Shown: positions 25,393 to 35,693, counted from the stretch's first letter. The stretch is DNA of 35,743 nucleotides from Terriglobia bacterium (GCA_030041095.1 JASHON010000103.1:1-35743), one strand, 5' to 3'. Notes: generated from the sequence alone by a model not told the origin. Program-made: numbers and translations.

Positions 25393-28300
25393 TTGGCCGG
25401 GAAGCTGGCGGCCTCAGAGCACGTCGAGTTTCTCAGATTCAGCCGATCATCACATCAAGCGAGGTGTACCTTCAGCTTCATCACAGATCAGCATCAAAAG
25501 CAGCTTCATCATCTTGAAGACCTCCTGCGCGAGCGCATCGCCATCATCGACGGTGCGATGGGCACGATGATTCAGGCCCGCAAGCTCACCGAAGAGGATT
25601 ATCGCGGCAAGGAATTTGCCGGCCACGGCCGCCCGCTCCGGCTGTGCAATGACGTTCTCAACTTGACGCAGCCGCAGATGGTCGAAGCGATTCACGGCCA
25701 GTATCTCGAAGCCGGCGCGGATATCATCGAAACCAACACATTTAACTCAAACGCGATCTCCATGAGGGAGTACTCGCTCGAGAGCCGCGTCTACGATCTG
25801 AACGTTGCCGGTGCGCGTGCGGCGCGACGCGCCGTCGAGCGTGAAACGGGCCGTTCCAGCCGTCACTGTTTCGTGGCCGGCTCGATCGGTCCCACCAGCC
25901 GGACGGCCTCTGCCTCGCAAGATCTGGCGAGTCCCGCGTCGCGCGCCGTCACCTTCGATCAATTGCGTGAAGCCTATCGGGAACAGGCCCGCGGCCTGGT
26001 TGACGGCGGGGTCGACGTGCTCCTGGTAGAAACCATTTTCGATACGCTCAACGCCAAAGCGGCCTTATTCGCGATAGACGAATTATTCGAAAAGACGGCT
26101 CACCGCATCCCCGTGATGGTTTCTGTCACCATCGTTGACCAGAGCGGGAGGACGCTCTCCGGCCAAACCCTCGAAGCATTCTGGATTTCCATCGACCGTG
26201 CCAGCCTGTTCAGCGTGGGCATCAACTGCTCGCTCGGCCCCAAGCAGATGAGGCCGTACGTCGAGGAACTTTCCGGTCTCGCTCCCATTTACGTTTCCTG
26301 CTATCCGAACGCCGGGCTGCCGAACGCCTTCGGAGGGTTCGACGAATCGCCGGAAAGCATGTCCGCTGACCTCAAGGACTTTGCGGCAAATGGCTGGGTA
26401 AACTTTGTGGGCGGCTGCTGTGGAACAACACCGGCTCACATCCGGGCTTTTGCCGAGGCGGTGCGCGGTCTGGCTCCGCGTCGCCCGCCCCGCCCCGCGT
26501 CACTTTCCCGCTTCAGCGGACTCGAGCCGATGGTGATGCGCCCTGATTCGAATTTTGTCAACATTGGCGAGCGCACGAACGTGACGGGCTCGCCTAAGTT
26601 CGCCCGGCTCATCAAGACGGGAAACTACGAAGAGGCGCTGGGCGTTGCGCGGCAGCAGGTGGAGGGTGGCGCCCAGATTCTCGACGTGAACATGGACGAA
26701 GCCATGCTCGACAGCGAGCAGGCCATCATCACCTTCTTGAACTATCTTGCGTCCGAGCCGGATATCGCGCGCGTTCCCATTATGCTTGATAGCTCCAAGT
26801 GGAGCGTCATTGAAGCCGGGCTGAAGTGTATTCAAGGCAAAGGCATCGTTAATTCCATTAGCTTGAAAGAGGGCGAAGAGAGCTTTAAGGAGCGTGCCCG
26901 GCTGGTCCGGCGCTATGGCGCCAGCATGGTCGTGATGGCGTTTGACGAGCAAGGCCAAGCGGATAACGTGGAGCGCAAGGTTTCGATCTCGTCACGGGCT
27001 TACCGGATTCTCACCGAGGATGTGGGCGTTCCGGCCACGGACATCATCTTTGATCCGAACATCTTCACCGTCGGCACAGGAATTGAAGAGCACAACAACT
27101 ATGCCATCGATTTCATCGAGGCAACACGCCGGATTAAGGCTACGCTGCCCGGCTGCAAGGTCAGCGGAGGAGTCAGCAATATTTCGTTTTCTTTCCGAGG
27201 GAACAACACCGTCCGCGAGGCGATGCATTCGGCGTTCCTCTACCATGCCATTCGCGCAGGCATGGATATGGGCATTGTCAATGCCGGCCAACTCGCCATC
27301 TACGAGGAGGTCCCTCGCGAGCTGCGCCATCGCGTCGAGGATGTGTTGCTCAATCGCCGGCCGGACGCGACGGAGCGCCTGCTGGCTTTTGCCGACTCGG
27401 TGCAGCCGCGCGACAAAGCCGAGGCACAGGAAGAAGCATGGCGGCGAGAGCCGGTGGAAGAGAGACTGAAACACGCGCTGGTGAAAGGCATTGTCGATTT
27501 CATCGATGCGGATACGGAAGAGGCGCTGCAGAAATTCGGCAAGCCGCTCGCCGTGATCGAGGGTCCACTGATGGACGGCATGAACGTTGTGGGCGACCTG
27601 TTCGGATCGGGGAAGATGTTTCTGCCGCAGGTGGTGAAGAGCGCCCGCGTGATGAAGAAGGCTGTTGCCTGGCTGCTGCCCTATATGGAAGCGGAGAAGA
27701 GAGCTAACGGAGGTCACAAAGCGGAGGCGCGCATCGTCATGGCCACGGTGAAGGGCGACGTGCACGATATTGGTAAGAACATCGTGGGGGTCGTGCTCGG
27801 CTGCAACAATTATGAGGTCATCGATTTGGGTGTTATGACGCCGTGCGAAAAGATCCTTAAGGCGGCCCGCGACGCGGAGGCCGATATGATCGGTCTCAGC
27901 GGCTTGATTACTCCCTCACTCGACGAAATGATCCACGTGGCGAAGGAAATGGAGCGCGAGCAGTTCAGGGTACCCCTCCTCATCGGTGGAGCAACGACGA
28001 GCAAAATCCATACCGCGGTGAAGATTGCGCCTGCTTATTCTTCTCCTGTCGTCCACGTCCAGGACGCCTCGCGCGCGGTCGGGGTGGTCAGCCGGCTGAA
28101 GAGTTCGGAGATGCGACTCGCGTTCATAGAAGATAACCGGCGCGAACAGGACAAACTACGCCAGATTCATCGCCCGCATGCCCAGGCCTTGGTGAGCCTG
28201 GAGGAAGCGCGTCGGCGAAAGCCCGTCTTCGACTGGACAAAGTCACCGCCCGCGCGGCCGTCTTTCCTGGGCACGCGGGTTTACGACCCGGCGCCGCTCG

Positions 28301-29166
28301 CGGACATTGTTCCTTACATTGATTGGACGCCGTTCTTCCACGCCTGGGAGCTTCGCGGAACTTATCCGAAGATTTTCGATTCCGCGGAGGTCGGCCCCAA
28401 AGCGCGTGAGCTTTTCGATGATGCTCAGCGCCTGCTGGCGAGAATTGTGGAGCAAGAGCGGCTTACGGCGCGCGGAGTGATGGGATTTTTTCCCGCCAAT
28501 AGCGCGGGAGACGACATCGAGATTTACGCGGACGAATCCCGGTCGCGGGTGGCCGGCGTTTTCTGCACCCTCCGCCAACAGATGGAAAAGGCTGAGAGGC
28601 ATGGCAACCTTGCGCTGTCGGATTTCATCGCTCCGCAGGAAACGGGCGTTCGGGATTTCCTCGGTGCATTCGCAGTGACAGCAGGGCTGAACGCGGAATC
28701 GCTGGTGGCGGAGTTTGAGAGCGATCATGACGATTACAACGCCATCATGGTGAAAGCATTGGCAGACCGCTTGGCGGAAGCGCTGGCCGAGTTGTTACAC
28801 CGGTGCGCCCGGAAGGCCTGGGGCTACGGCAATGAGGAAAACCTGAGCTATGACGATCTCATCCACGAGCGGTACCGCGGCATCCGGCCAGCGCCCGGCT
28901 ACCCTGCGTATCCCGATCACACGGAAAAGAAGTTGCTATTTGACCTGCTTCGAGCGGAAGAAACGACGGGCATTCATCTTACCGAAAGCTTTGCCATGCT
29001 GCCTGCAGCGTCCGTTTGCGGACTCTATTTTTCCCACCCCGACTCCCGCTATTTTGCTGTGGGCAAGATCGGCCGCGACCAGGTGCTGGATTATCACCGG
29101 CGCAAAGGGATGGACTTGCAGACCGTGGAGCGCTGGCTGGCTCCGGCTTTGGATTATGAGCCTTGA
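25393..29166 (+). CDS. metH: Cobalamin-dependent methionine synthase
   Basis: The four-module enzyme (1257 codons) methylates homocysteine using methylcobalamin and methyltetrahydrofolate. The homocysteine domain has [11 protein letters not shown], and zinc-ligand cysteines at Cys279 (INCSLG) and Cys342/343 (GGCCGTTP). The pterin domain follows at ~380-640 ([29 protein letters not shown]). The cobalamin module (~680-920) carries GDVHDIGKN with the cobalt-ligand His791, and [16 protein letters not shown]. The C-terminal activation domain has [15 protein letters not shown] and [15 protein letters not shown]. Everything downstream of ~residue 35 fits; the start does not. There is no in-frame ATG or GTG before the conserved IIDGAMG. 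The TTG at 25393 lies inside a GC hairpin, with no ribosome site. The N-terminus is therefore uncertain and homology would start near residues 30-40 (codon ATC at 25480). Confidence 0.95.
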   Translation: MAGKLAASEHVEFLRFSRSSHQARCTFSFITDQHQKQLHHLEDLLRERIAIIDGAMGTMIQARKLTEEDYRGKEFAGHGRPLRLCNDVLNLTQPQMVEAIHGQYLEAGADIIETNTFNSNAISMREYSLESRVYDLNVAGARAARRAVERETGRSSRHCFVAGSIGPTSRTASASQDLASPASRAVTFDQLREAYREQARGLVDGGVDVLLVETIFDTLNAKAALFAIDELFEKTAHRIPVMVSVTIVDQSGRTLSGQTLEAFWISIDRASLFSVGINCSLGPKQMRPYVEELSGLAPIYVSCYPNAGLPNAFGGFDESPESMSADLKDFAANGWVNFVGGCCGTTPAHIRAFAEAVRGLAPRRPPRPASLSRFSGLEPMVMRPDSNFVNIGERTNVTGSPKFARLIKTGNYEEALGVARQQVEGGAQILDVNMDEAMLDSEQAIITFLNYLASEPDIARVPIMLDSSKWSVIEAGLKCIQGKGIVNSISLKEGEESFKERARLVRRYGASMVVMAFDEQGQADNVERKVSISSRAYRILTEDVGVPATDIIFDPNIFTVGTGIEEHNNYAIDFIEATRRIKATLPGCKVSGGVSNISFSFRGNNTVREAMHSAFLYHAIRAGMDMGIVNAGQLAIYEEVPRELRHRVEDVLLNRRPDATERLLAFADSVQPRDKAEAQEEAWRREPVEERLKHALVKGIVDFIDADTEEALQKFGKPLAVIEGPLMDGMNVVGDLFGSGKMFLPQVVKSARVMKKAVAWLLPYMEAEKRANGGHKAEARIVMATVKGDVHDIGKNIVGVVLGCNNYEVIDLGVMTPCEKILKAARDAEADMIGLSGLITPSLDEMIHVAKEMEREQFRVPLLIGGATTSKIHTAVKIAPAYSSPVVHVQDASRAVGVVSRLKSSEMRLAFIEDNRREQDKLRQIHRPHAQALVSLEEARRRKPVFDWTKSPPARPSFLGTRVYDPAPLADIVPYIDWTPFFHAWELRGTYPKIFDSAEVGPKARELFDDAQRLLARIVEQERLTARGVMGFFPANSAGDDIEIYADESRSRVAGVFCTLRQQMEKAERHGNLALSDFIAPQETGVRDFLGAFAVTAGLNAESLVAEFESDHDDYNAIMVKALADRLAEALAELLHRCARKAWGYGNEENLSYDDLIHERYRGIRPAPGYPAYPDHTEKKLLFDLLRAEETTGIHLTESFAMLPAASVCGLYFSHPDSRYFAVGKIGRDQVLDYHRRKGMDLQTVERWLAPALDYEP

Positions 29167-29518
29167 AGCGGCACCACACGCTTGCTGATCGCTGACCACT
29201 GATATCTGACGGCTCGTGAAAGGAAGGAGGAAGTGGATAACTTGGTTGCCCTAAGCGCTACCCACCTCCCCAGGTAGTCATAAGTGTTGGTTACTTGTGT
29301 AGACGCGCGAGCGGCAGGAAAGGTTGCAACTTTTTTGGGATCGGGTAAAACCCTCAGCAGGGGCTAATGGTTCTGCAGTAGGCGGGAACAGCCCCGGAAC
29401 TTCCATGTCTGAGCAAATAATACAAAAAAGCCCTGAGACAAGGCCTCATAACTCTTTCCCTAGCCTCCCAAGCGTGGCGAGGAGAGCAAGTAGCTCATGC
29501 TCACACGGAGAGTGAAAC
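29167..29518 (+). other. Leader/intergenic region before glmS with a stable stem
   Basis: About 350 bases between metH and glmS. The clearest element is a stem GGGGCT(29360-29365)/AGCCCC(29390-29395) continued inside by GTTC(29370-29373)/GAAC(29386-29389) after a four-base bulge, with a 12-base loop. Shorter pairings flank it, and a palindromic TTGCAA followed by a T-run lies upstream. It does not match the glmS ribozyme core. It may be an untranslated leader of glmS; no known riboswitch was recognised. Confidence 0.3.
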
Positions 29519-31342
29519 ATGTGCGGCATCGTGGCGTATGTAGGTGGACAGACAGCGCGGGGAATTCTGATTGAAGGTCTGAAGCGGCTGGAATATCGGG
29601 GATACGATTCGAGCGGCATCGCCATTCTCAATGACCGTCCATACCTGGCTAAGGCCGTGGGGAAAGTTGCCTGTATCGAAGAGCGCGTGGAGGCTGACCG
29701 GCCTGAGGGGACGATCGGGATCGCGCATACTCGCTGGGCTACGCATGGCAAGCCCACGGAACCCAATGCCCATCCGCACACGGATTGTTCCGGCAAAATC
29801 TTTCTCGCCCATAACGGAATCATCGAGAATTATCAGCGCCTGAAAAAGACTCTTTCCGATGCCGGACACCGGTTCCGCACGGAGACGGACACGGAGGTGC
29901 TCAGCCACCTCATCGAGAGTTATTATTCCGGCAATCTCGAGGCTGCCATCCAGCGCGCCTTGCAGGATGTGCAGGGTACCTACGGCATTGCGGTCATTCA
30001 CTCATCCCACCCGCAAGAAGTCGTCGTGGCGCGCCGCGGCAGTCCCATCGTGCTGGGAATCGGGAAAGATGAATCGCTTGCCGCTTCGGACGTTTCCGCG
30101 CTGGCGCGGCGCACGGATCAAGTGGTTTATCTGGAGGACAACGAAATTGCGCGACTCGAGCCGGGCCGATTCTTCATCAAGACGCTCGATAACCGCGCCA
30201 TCCGGCGCGAAACGCAGTCGCTCGAAACATCTCCTGAAGCCATGGATCTTGGCTCTTATCCGCATTTCATGCTGAAGGAAATTTTCGAGCAGCCGGAAGC
30301 TGTGGAAAATGCGTTGCGCGGGCGCTTGAACCATTCCGAAGGAGTCGCGAAGCTGGGTGGCCTGGAATCCGTGACGGAACGCCTGGAGAAGGCTCGGCAC
30401 CTGATCATTGTAAGTTGCGGCACTTCTTATTACGCCGGCCTTTATGCGCGATATGCTTTTGAGACGCTGACCGATCTGACCGTGGAAACTGAGCTGGCCT
30501 CGGAGTTTCGCTATCGCAAGCTGAACATTCGGGAGAATACCGTCGTTCTGGCCATCAGCCAATCCGGCGAAACGGCGGATACACTGGCGGCGCTGCGCGA
30601 GGCAAAGAGGAAAGGCGCGCTGGTACTGGGATTAGTGAACGTGGTGGGAAGCACGATCGCGCGCGAAACCCATGCCGGTGTTTACTCACACGCCGGGATT
30701 GAGGTGGGAGTGGCATCGACGAAGTCGTTCATCTCACAATTGACCATTCTCCTGTTGATGGCGCTGCTCGTGGGGCGAGGCCGCGATCTTTCGTATGAAG
30801 AAGGCGAGAAGTTGCTACGCGGCCTCGAAGAGGTCCCCGGCCAGATTCGAGAAATCCTCGTCCAGTCCGAGCGCCTGCGCGAGCTTGCCCAGGCCTATTG
30901 CCTCAATTCTCATTTCCTGTATATCGGCCGCAAATATCAATATCCCGTGGCGCTGGAGGGTGCGCTCAAGCTTAAGGAGATTTCCTACATTCACGCGGAG
31001 GGCTACGCCGCCGGCGAAATGAAGCACGGGCCCATTGCCCTGATCGATCCATCGTTTCCCACGATCGCTCTCGCGCCGGAGGATAGCTCCTACCAGAAGA
31101 TGGTCTCTAACATTCAGGAAATCCGGGCACGCGAAGGACCCGTGCTGGCCCTCACAACGCGAGGCAACACGCGGCTTGCGCCGCTCGTGAGCCATGTGGT
31201 GGAGGTCCCGGCCAATCACAGCATCCTGATGCCGCTGCTTACCGTGGTGCCGTTGCAGCTCTTTGCCTACCACTCTGCGGTGCTGCGCGGCTGTGACGTC
31301 GACAAGCCCCGCAACCTTGCCAAAAGCGTCACGGTAGAATAG
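29519..31342 (+). CDS. glmS: Glutamine-fructose-6-phosphate aminotransferase (isomerizing)
   Basis: The 607-residue length is exactly that of GlmS. It makes glucosamine 6-phosphate from fructose 6-phosphate and glutamine, feeding peptidoglycan and lipopolysaccharide. The N-terminal glutaminase domain begins MCGIVAYVGG, with Cys2 exposed after removal of Met1, and EYRGYDSSGIA and IGIAHTRWATHG follow. Two SIS isomerase domains follow, with IIVSCGTSYYAGLYARY, AISQSGETADTLAALREAK, GVASTKSFISQL, ALKLKEISYIHAEGYAAGEMKHGPIALID and the C-terminus DVDKPRNLAKSVTVE. GGAGAG precedes the ATG. It is preceded by a possibly structured leader and converges with an SDR gene. The mechanism-based assignment is secure. 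Confidence 0.98.
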   Translation: MCGIVAYVGGQTARGILIEGLKRLEYRGYDSSGIAILNDRPYLAKAVGKVACIEERVEADRPEGTIGIAHTRWATHGKPTEPNAHPHTDCSGKIFLAHNGIIENYQRLKKTLSDAGHRFRTETDTEVLSHLIESYYSGNLEAAIQRALQDVQGTYGIAVIHSSHPQEVVVARRGSPIVLGIGKDESLAASDVSALARRTDQVVYLEDNEIARLEPGRFFIKTLDNRAIRRETQSLETSPEAMDLGSYPHFMLKEIFEQPEAVENALRGRLNHSEGVAKLGGLESVTERLEKARHLIIVSCGTSYYAGLYARYAFETLTDLTVETELASEFRYRKLNIRENTVVLAISQSGETADTLAALREAKRKGALVLGLVNVVGSTIARETHAGVYSHAGIEVGVASTKSFISQLTILLLMALLVGRGRDLSYEEGEKLLRGLEEVPGQIREILVQSERLRELAQAYCLNSHFLYIGRKYQYPVALEGALKLKEISYIHAEGYAAGEMKHGPIALIDPSFPTIALAPEDSSYQKMVSNIQEIRAREGPVLALTTRGNTRLAPLVSHVVEVPANHSILMPLLTVVPLQLFAYHSAVLRGCDVDKPRNLAKSVTVE

Positions 31343-31438
31343 CGAGCCGCGGGTGGTGAACTCCGAGTACCGGCCGGTAAGCGATACCCCGTCATGCGCT
31401 ACCTGCGGCCGGTTGGTGTGAATTCGGCCCTCCGCCCG

Positions 31439-32236
31439 TCATGGGTCACTGAGCGTTTCGCCCGCTCCGACACCCAGCGCCATCATTCCTCCGTCCACGG
31501 CCAGAATCTCCCCGGTGACGAAGCTGGCGCTGTCAGAGGCCAGGAAAATGGCTGCTCCTTTCAGTTCTTCAAGGTTTCCAAAGCGGCCGAGCGGCGTGCG
31601 CGAAAGAATGGACGATTTGCGGCGCGGATCGTAGATGATCGCGCGGTTCAGCGGCGTCTCAAAGTAGCCGGGTGCGATCGCGTTCACGGCAATGTGGTAG
31701 GGCGCCCATTCGCAGGCTAAGGCGCGCGTGAGCATGGCGATTGCCCCTTTGCTCGCGCAATAGGCCCCCACTTCGTGAAGGCTCAGGAAGGAAGCCACGG
31801 AAGCGATGTTGATGATCCGGCCGTAGCCCTGGTTCCACATGACGCGGCCTGCGATTTGGCACGCGAGCCACGTCCCGTTCAGGTTCACGCTCAGGATCCG
31901 ATTCCAGGTTTCATCGTCGAGATCGAGTGACGGCACTCGTTGCGTCGTACCGGCCGAATTCACGAGGATATCGATGCGCCCAAAATCGCGCACCATGGCG
32001 CTGACGGCCCGATCCACATCCTCGCGGTGAGTGACGTCCGCCGTTATTTCCAGCGTCTCACGCCCTAGCGACCGAATTTCCGCGCCTGTCTTTTCAACTT
32101 CGTCAGCTCGCCGGCTCACCGCAACCACGTTCGCGCCAGCTTCGGCCAGCCCGTGAGCGATGGCTCTTCCAACGCCACTCGTTCCTCCAAAAACCAGCGC
32201 CTGTTTTCCCTCCAGGCTCAGTCCGTGGAACGCCAC
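31439..32236 (-). CDS. Short-chain dehydrogenase/reductase (gluconate 5-dehydrogenase/KduD-like)
   Basis: The 265-residue SDR starts at a GTG with GAGGTGA about seven bases upstream. It shows FGGTSGVG (16-23) in place of the usual TGxxxGIG, NSAG (93-96) in place of NNAG, Ser146, and catalytic Tyr159 with Lys163 (GAYCASKGA). The pattern VNLNGTWLACQIAG and LGRFGNLEELKGAAIFLASDSASFVTGEILAVDGG resembles gluconate 5-dehydrogenase and 2-deoxy-D-gluconate 3-dehydrogenase, which act on sugar acids with NAD(P). Substrate is unproven. The C-terminal tail after DGG is a little longer than usual. It converges with glmS and is not obviously in an operon. Confidence 0.88.
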   Translation of the reverse strand: MAFHGLSLEGKQALVFGGTSGVGRAIAHGLAEAGANVVAVSRRADEVEKTGAEIRSLGRETLEITADVTHREDVDRAVSAMVRDFGRIDILVNSAGTTQRVPSLDLDDETWNRILSVNLNGTWLACQIAGRVMWNQGYGRIINIASVASFLSLHEVGAYCASKGAIAMLTRALACEWAPYHIAVNAIAPGYFETPLNRAIIYDPRRKSSILSRTPLGRFGNLEELKGAAIFLASDSASFVTGEILAVDGGMMALGVGAGETLSDP

Positions 32237-32552
32237 TTCTCATCACCTCGCGCCGGGCTCGACATCAGGCGAGCATCCTACACTGTGCAAAAACCAAAGG
32301 CAAGGCCGCCATTTTCCATTGCCTCCATTTTCAATGGGGTGCTCTCGAAGAGTCGGGCCGGCTTAGCGAAGCGGAATTGATTCAACCCGCTTTTCGAGCA
32401 TGGCTCCAGGCTGGAGCGTGCTTTCGAGCTCCCAGAACAGTGCGATAATGCGGTCATGGGCATGCGGCGAGCGGGAAAGACGAAGCGTTGCGGCGACGGC
32501 GGGGCCCATGACAGCCAACGAGGCAAACTTCTTGACGAACCAGGAATCGTGA
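32237..32552. other. Gap between the second SDR and the TPR gene
   Basis: A divergent gap of 316 bases that must carry both promoters. A small inverted repeat CCATTG/CAATGG (32316-32321 and 32332-32337) lies within it; it could be an operator or a chance hairpin. No gene or RNA is recognised, and no good promoter motif stands out. Confidence 0.35.
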
Positions 32553-34076
32553 ATGGACTCTAGCCGTCAACCTCAATCTGCCGGACCCGATCAAGTGTGG
32601 CAGCAGAGCATTCGCGCGGCAAAGCGCGCGTCTGAGCGCGCCCAATATTTTGAAGCAGTGCGCGAGTACGTGGCGGCTGCTGAGGCGGCGCGCTCGTTTG
32701 AACCTGGCGACCCCCGGCTTGCTGCCACTCTGAATTCTCTGGGTGATGCGCTCCGGGCACAAGGCAAATTCGATGACAGCGAGCGGGTATTCCTGAGCGT
32801 GCTCGCGCAAGTTCAGAACGCGCCGTCTCGCAATCGCGAGCAACTTGCACGCGTTCACAACAGCCTTGGCGCTCTCTACGCCGCACAGGAGAAGTGGGAG
32901 CAGGCTGAGGAGCAATACCGGCATGCGCTCGAAGTGGGCAGGGAATCCGGAGGGAATAATGATCCTTCCTCGACGGTGGCGCTGAACAATCTCGCGATGC
33001 TCTATAAATTTCAGAGCAGGTTCGCGGAAGCCATGCCTCTTTTTCAAGATGCCTTGCGAATCTGGCTGAAGGCGCTCGGACCTCAGCATCCGCTCGTCGC
33101 TACGGCGCTAAACAATATGGGCGCGATCTTTTGCGCCCTGGGGAAATATGCGGACGCGGAGCCTTTGTTCCGGAGGTCTCTGGCCATCAAGGAGGAAGGT
33201 TTAGGAACTGACCATCCGGAAGTTGCGGCGGTTCTTAACAACCTTGCCGAATGCTGTACGGCCGGCCAGCGATACGAAGAGGCAAGACAGCTTTACGAAC
33301 GCGTTCTGGCGATTGATGAAGTTGCCCTTGGGTCCGAACACCAGGACGTTGCAACTGATTTGAGCTTGCTGGGATCAACGTGTGAAGCAGCGCGCGATTG
33401 GGATGGCGCCGGGCGCTATTATGAACGCGCGCTGGCCATCCGTGAAAAAACGCTTGGCTCCGATCATCCGCTCACCGCTAAAATACGCGCGCGTTTGGAG
33501 AATTTGGCTGATGACGTGGGCCGCAGCCACAACTCCGCTGCTCGCATCCCTCTTGCCCGTCCGGCGCGGGGGAGTGAGCGCCAGGTGAGGGCTTCGCAGG
33601 AGGACTCCGTCTCTTATCATCCGCAGCCTTTAGTGCAAAAAACTAACGCCAGTAGTGAGAGGACTGCGGCCGGCGCCATGATCCCTATCTATATGGATGA
33701 GCTGGATGCGGCCTTGGCGAAGGAAAGCCCTCAAGCCCGCGCGGAAGAATGCGAGCGGGAGGGAAAGTTGGCGGAAGCTGAAAAGCTCTATCGAGAGGCT
33801 CTTTCGGCCTCAGAGCTTCACCAGGAATCCAGCGGGCTTTCCCGCGGTGCGGCGCTTAACAATCTTGGTCTCATATGCGAAGCACAGGGAAAGCGGGCGG
33901 AAGCGCTTCGGCTGCTCCAACAGTCGCTCGCCTTCTGGCTTGCTCGCCTTGGACAGAACCATCCCTGCGTTTCCACGACACTTAACAACCTCGCAGCTCT
34001 TTGCTCGGAGTTGGAGCGCCACGGCGACGCCGCAGCGCTTTACAGCCGGTCACGAAGTCTCCGGCGCGACGGCTGA
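32553..34076 (+). CDS. Kinesin-light-chain-type tetratricopeptide repeat protein
   Basis: The 507-residue protein starts at ATG behind AGGAATCGTGA. It has no signal peptide or membrane segment, so it is probably cytosolic. Residues ~55-310 form six or so 42-residue TPR_10/12 repeats: LNSLGDALRAQGKFDDSERVF, VHNSLGALYAAQEKWEQAEEQYRHALEV, LNNLAMLYKFQSRFAEAMPLFQDAL, LNNMGAIFCALGKYADAEPLF, LNNLAECCTAGQRYEEARQLYERVLAI and a further GRYYERALAIREKTLGSDHP. A Ser/Pro-rich linker (~320-395) separates them from two more repeats (ALNNLGLICEAQGKRAEALRLL, LNNLAALCSELERHGDAAALY) at the C-terminus. This repeat class often serves as a protein-binding scaffold; no enzymatic domain is fused. It converges with the HtrA gene. 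Function unknown. Confidence 0.8.
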   Translation: MDSSRQPQSAGPDQVWQQSIRAAKRASERAQYFEAVREYVAAAEAARSFEPGDPRLAATLNSLGDALRAQGKFDDSERVFLSVLAQVQNAPSRNREQLARVHNSLGALYAAQEKWEQAEEQYRHALEVGRESGGNNDPSSTVALNNLAMLYKFQSRFAEAMPLFQDALRIWLKALGPQHPLVATALNNMGAIFCALGKYADAEPLFRRSLAIKEEGLGTDHPEVAAVLNNLAECCTAGQRYEEARQLYERVLAIDEVALGSEHQDVATDLSLLGSTCEAARDWDGAGRYYERALAIREKTLGSDHPLTAKIRARLENLADDVGRSHNSAARIPLARPARGSERQVRASQEDSVSYHPQPLVQKTNASSERTAAGAMIPIYMDELDAALAKESPQARAEECEREGKLAEAEKLYREALSASELHQESSGLSRGAALNNLGLICEAQGKRAEALRLLQQSLAFWLARLGQNHPCVSTTLNNLAALCSELERHGDAAALYSRSRSLRRDG

Positions 34077-34092
34077 AACCTCCGAAGAGCAA

Positions 34093-34140
34093 CCGGAGCC
34101 GGGAGCGGCAGGACCCCAAAGCGTAGACACTGCGCTCCCG
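34093..34140. terminator. Inverted repeat between convergent genes, possible bidirectional terminator
   Basis: GGGAGCG (34101-34107) pairs with CGCTCCC (34133-34139) around a 25-base loop, and a smaller CTCCG/CGGAG hairpin lies immediately before it. The repeat lies between the stops of the TPR gene and the HtrA gene. There is no T-run in either direction, so termination is uncertain. Confidence 0.3.
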
Positions 34141-34169
34141 CAGGCCGATCAGCCATTCAGCCATCGCCG

Positions 34170-35693
34170 TCACTGCCCGTTATCGCCTGTCGAAATGACA
34201 ATGTACATGGGCTCGCCCTGATGGATCACCCGCAACAGCGTCCGCTGATCGTGCGCCGTCTCCGATGCCATCCGATTGAAGTCCGTCACGTTGCGGACAG
34301 AATGGTGATCGATGCTCATGATGACGTCGCCCTGGCCCAATGCGTTTGCGGCCGGGCTACTGGGGTCCACTTGCGTCACCACAACTCCAGAAACGTCCGA
34401 CGGGATTCCCAACTGTTGTCGGAAGTTTGAGGTGAGGTTTGCTACGCTAACCCCGGCCAACGGTCCGCTCGAAACCTGGCCGACGCCCGAGTTGAGACTT
34501 AAATTAGCGGGACGTGTGCCGAGAGTGACCTGAAGGGTCATGTGCTTGCCATTCCGAATAATGCCCAACGTCACGGTCGTGCCAGGATCGGCATCCATCA
34601 CATCTGCCGTCAACTCATTAGAGCCTCGCACCGGCTCGCCGTTGAACGTGCGAATGACATCACCGTTCTTTAGCCCTGCTTTTGCTGCCGGGCCGCCGGA
34701 TTCGACGTTCTGGATCAGCGCCCCATTAGTATCCGGCACACCAAATTCCTTGGCCAGCGGTCCGCTCAGTGGGCTTACGTTCGCCCCCAGATATCCACGA
34801 GTCACCTTGCCGGTTTTGATCAGGTCGTCCGCGATATGCTGCGCTGTGTTGATTGGAATGGCAAAGCCGATACCAATGGACGTGCCTTGCCCGCCAGGTC
34901 CGGAGTTACCGCCAAGGATCCAGGTGGGAATGCCGATCAATTGCCCGCGTACGTTGACGAGCGCGCCGCCGGAGTTGCCTGGATTAATGGCCGCGTCGGT
35001 TTGGATGAAGTCCTCCGGGTAACTGTTGTTCCCAACGGCGTACGCACGGCCCATGGCGCTGACGATTCCTTTGGTCATCGTGAAAAGCTGCTCATAGGGA
35101 TTTCCAAAAGCCATCACCATGTCCCCAACGTGCACGTTGGCGGAATTACCCAGGACGATCGTGGGCAGGTCGTGAGCGTCTATTTTCACCACGGCTACAT
35201 CCGATCTCGGATCGGCGCCTACAACCCTTCCAGTGAACATGCGTCCGTCGTGAAGAGTCACTTGAATGGTCTTACCGTGTGCGACCACGTGGTTATTGGT
35301 TAAAATGTATCCATCCGGCGAAATAATGTCGCCGCTGCCGAGGTATTTTTCTTTTTCCTGCTGGCCGGGAAGGCCCGGAAGCATGTTTCCGAAGAATTGC
35401 CGGAAAAATGGGTCCATGCCAAACGGTGATTGCTGAACGTTGATCACCTGAGTCGTTTCAATAGCCACGACAGTCGGCAAAACGGCGTCTGCGATCCGCT
35501 CGTAAGCCTGATTCTCGCGTTCGAGCGACTGAATGTCCGGACCGTCCAAACCGTTGCCACTGGCCAGGACAAAGGGATCCGTCTGATGATCGAAATGCAG
35601 GATTAACGAAAACGCCAGGAGAAGAATGCCGATGCAGGTGAGACTGAGGCCCAGCAGATTCTCCTTCAAGAACCTTTTTTTATTTTCACGCAT
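34170..35693 (-). CDS. HtrA/DegP-family serine protease with two PDZ domains
   Basis: The 507-residue protein starts at ATG behind GAGGAG; the frame extends a further 12 codons upstream. An N-terminal hydrophobic segment (LLGLSLTCIGILLLAFSLILHF) exports or anchors it at the inner membrane, facing the periplasm. The trypsin-like domain has the full triad: His135 in NNHVV, Asp165 in RSDVAVVKI, Ser241 in GNSGGALVN, with the oxyanion region at AINPGNSGG. Two PDZ domains follow (~295-390, GYLGANVSPLSG, and ~405-500, GVSVANLTSNFRQQLGIPSDVSGVVV). It degrades misfolded periplasmic proteins and may act as a chaperone, usually under stress. It is the last gene in the window; sequence upstream of the start ends at the window edge. 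Confidence 0.95.
   Translation of the reverse strand: MRENKKRFLKENLLGLSLTCIGILLLAFSLILHFDHQTDPFVLASGNGLDGPDIQSLERENQAYERIADAVLPTVVAIETTQVINVQQSPFGMDPFFRQFFGNMLPGLPGQQEKEKYLGSGDIISPDGYILTNNHVVAHGKTIQVTLHDGRMFTGRVVGADPRSDVAVVKIDAHDLPTIVLGNSANVHVGDMVMAFGNPYEQLFTMTKGIVSAMGRAYAVGNNSYPEDFIQTDAAINPGNSGGALVNVRGQLIGIPTWILGGNSGPGGQGTSIGIGFAIPINTAQHIADDLIKTGKVTRGYLGANVSPLSGPLAKEFGVPDTNGALIQNVESGGPAAKAGLKNGDVIRTFNGEPVRGSNELTADVMDADPGTTVTLGIIRNGKHMTLQVTLGTRPANLSLNSGVGQVSSGPLAGVSVANLTSNFRQQLGIPSDVSGVVVTQVDPSSPAANALGQGDVIMSIDHHSVRNVTDFNRMASETAHDQRTLLRVIHQGEPMYIVISTGDNGQ

Noticed and set aside
25150-25400. SAM, SAH or cobalamin riboswitch before metH
   Set aside because: None of their conserved cores could be matched by eye; a covariance-model search would be decisive.
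29260-29518. glmS ribozyme before glmS
   Set aside because: The conserved ribozyme core and its pseudoknot sequences are absent; this ribozyme is mainly known in Firmicutes.
31371-31420. ACCGGCCG/CGGCCGGT inverted repeat between glmS and the second SDR
   Set aside because: The arms are 8 bases with a loop of about 30 bases and no T-run, so I do not call it a terminator.
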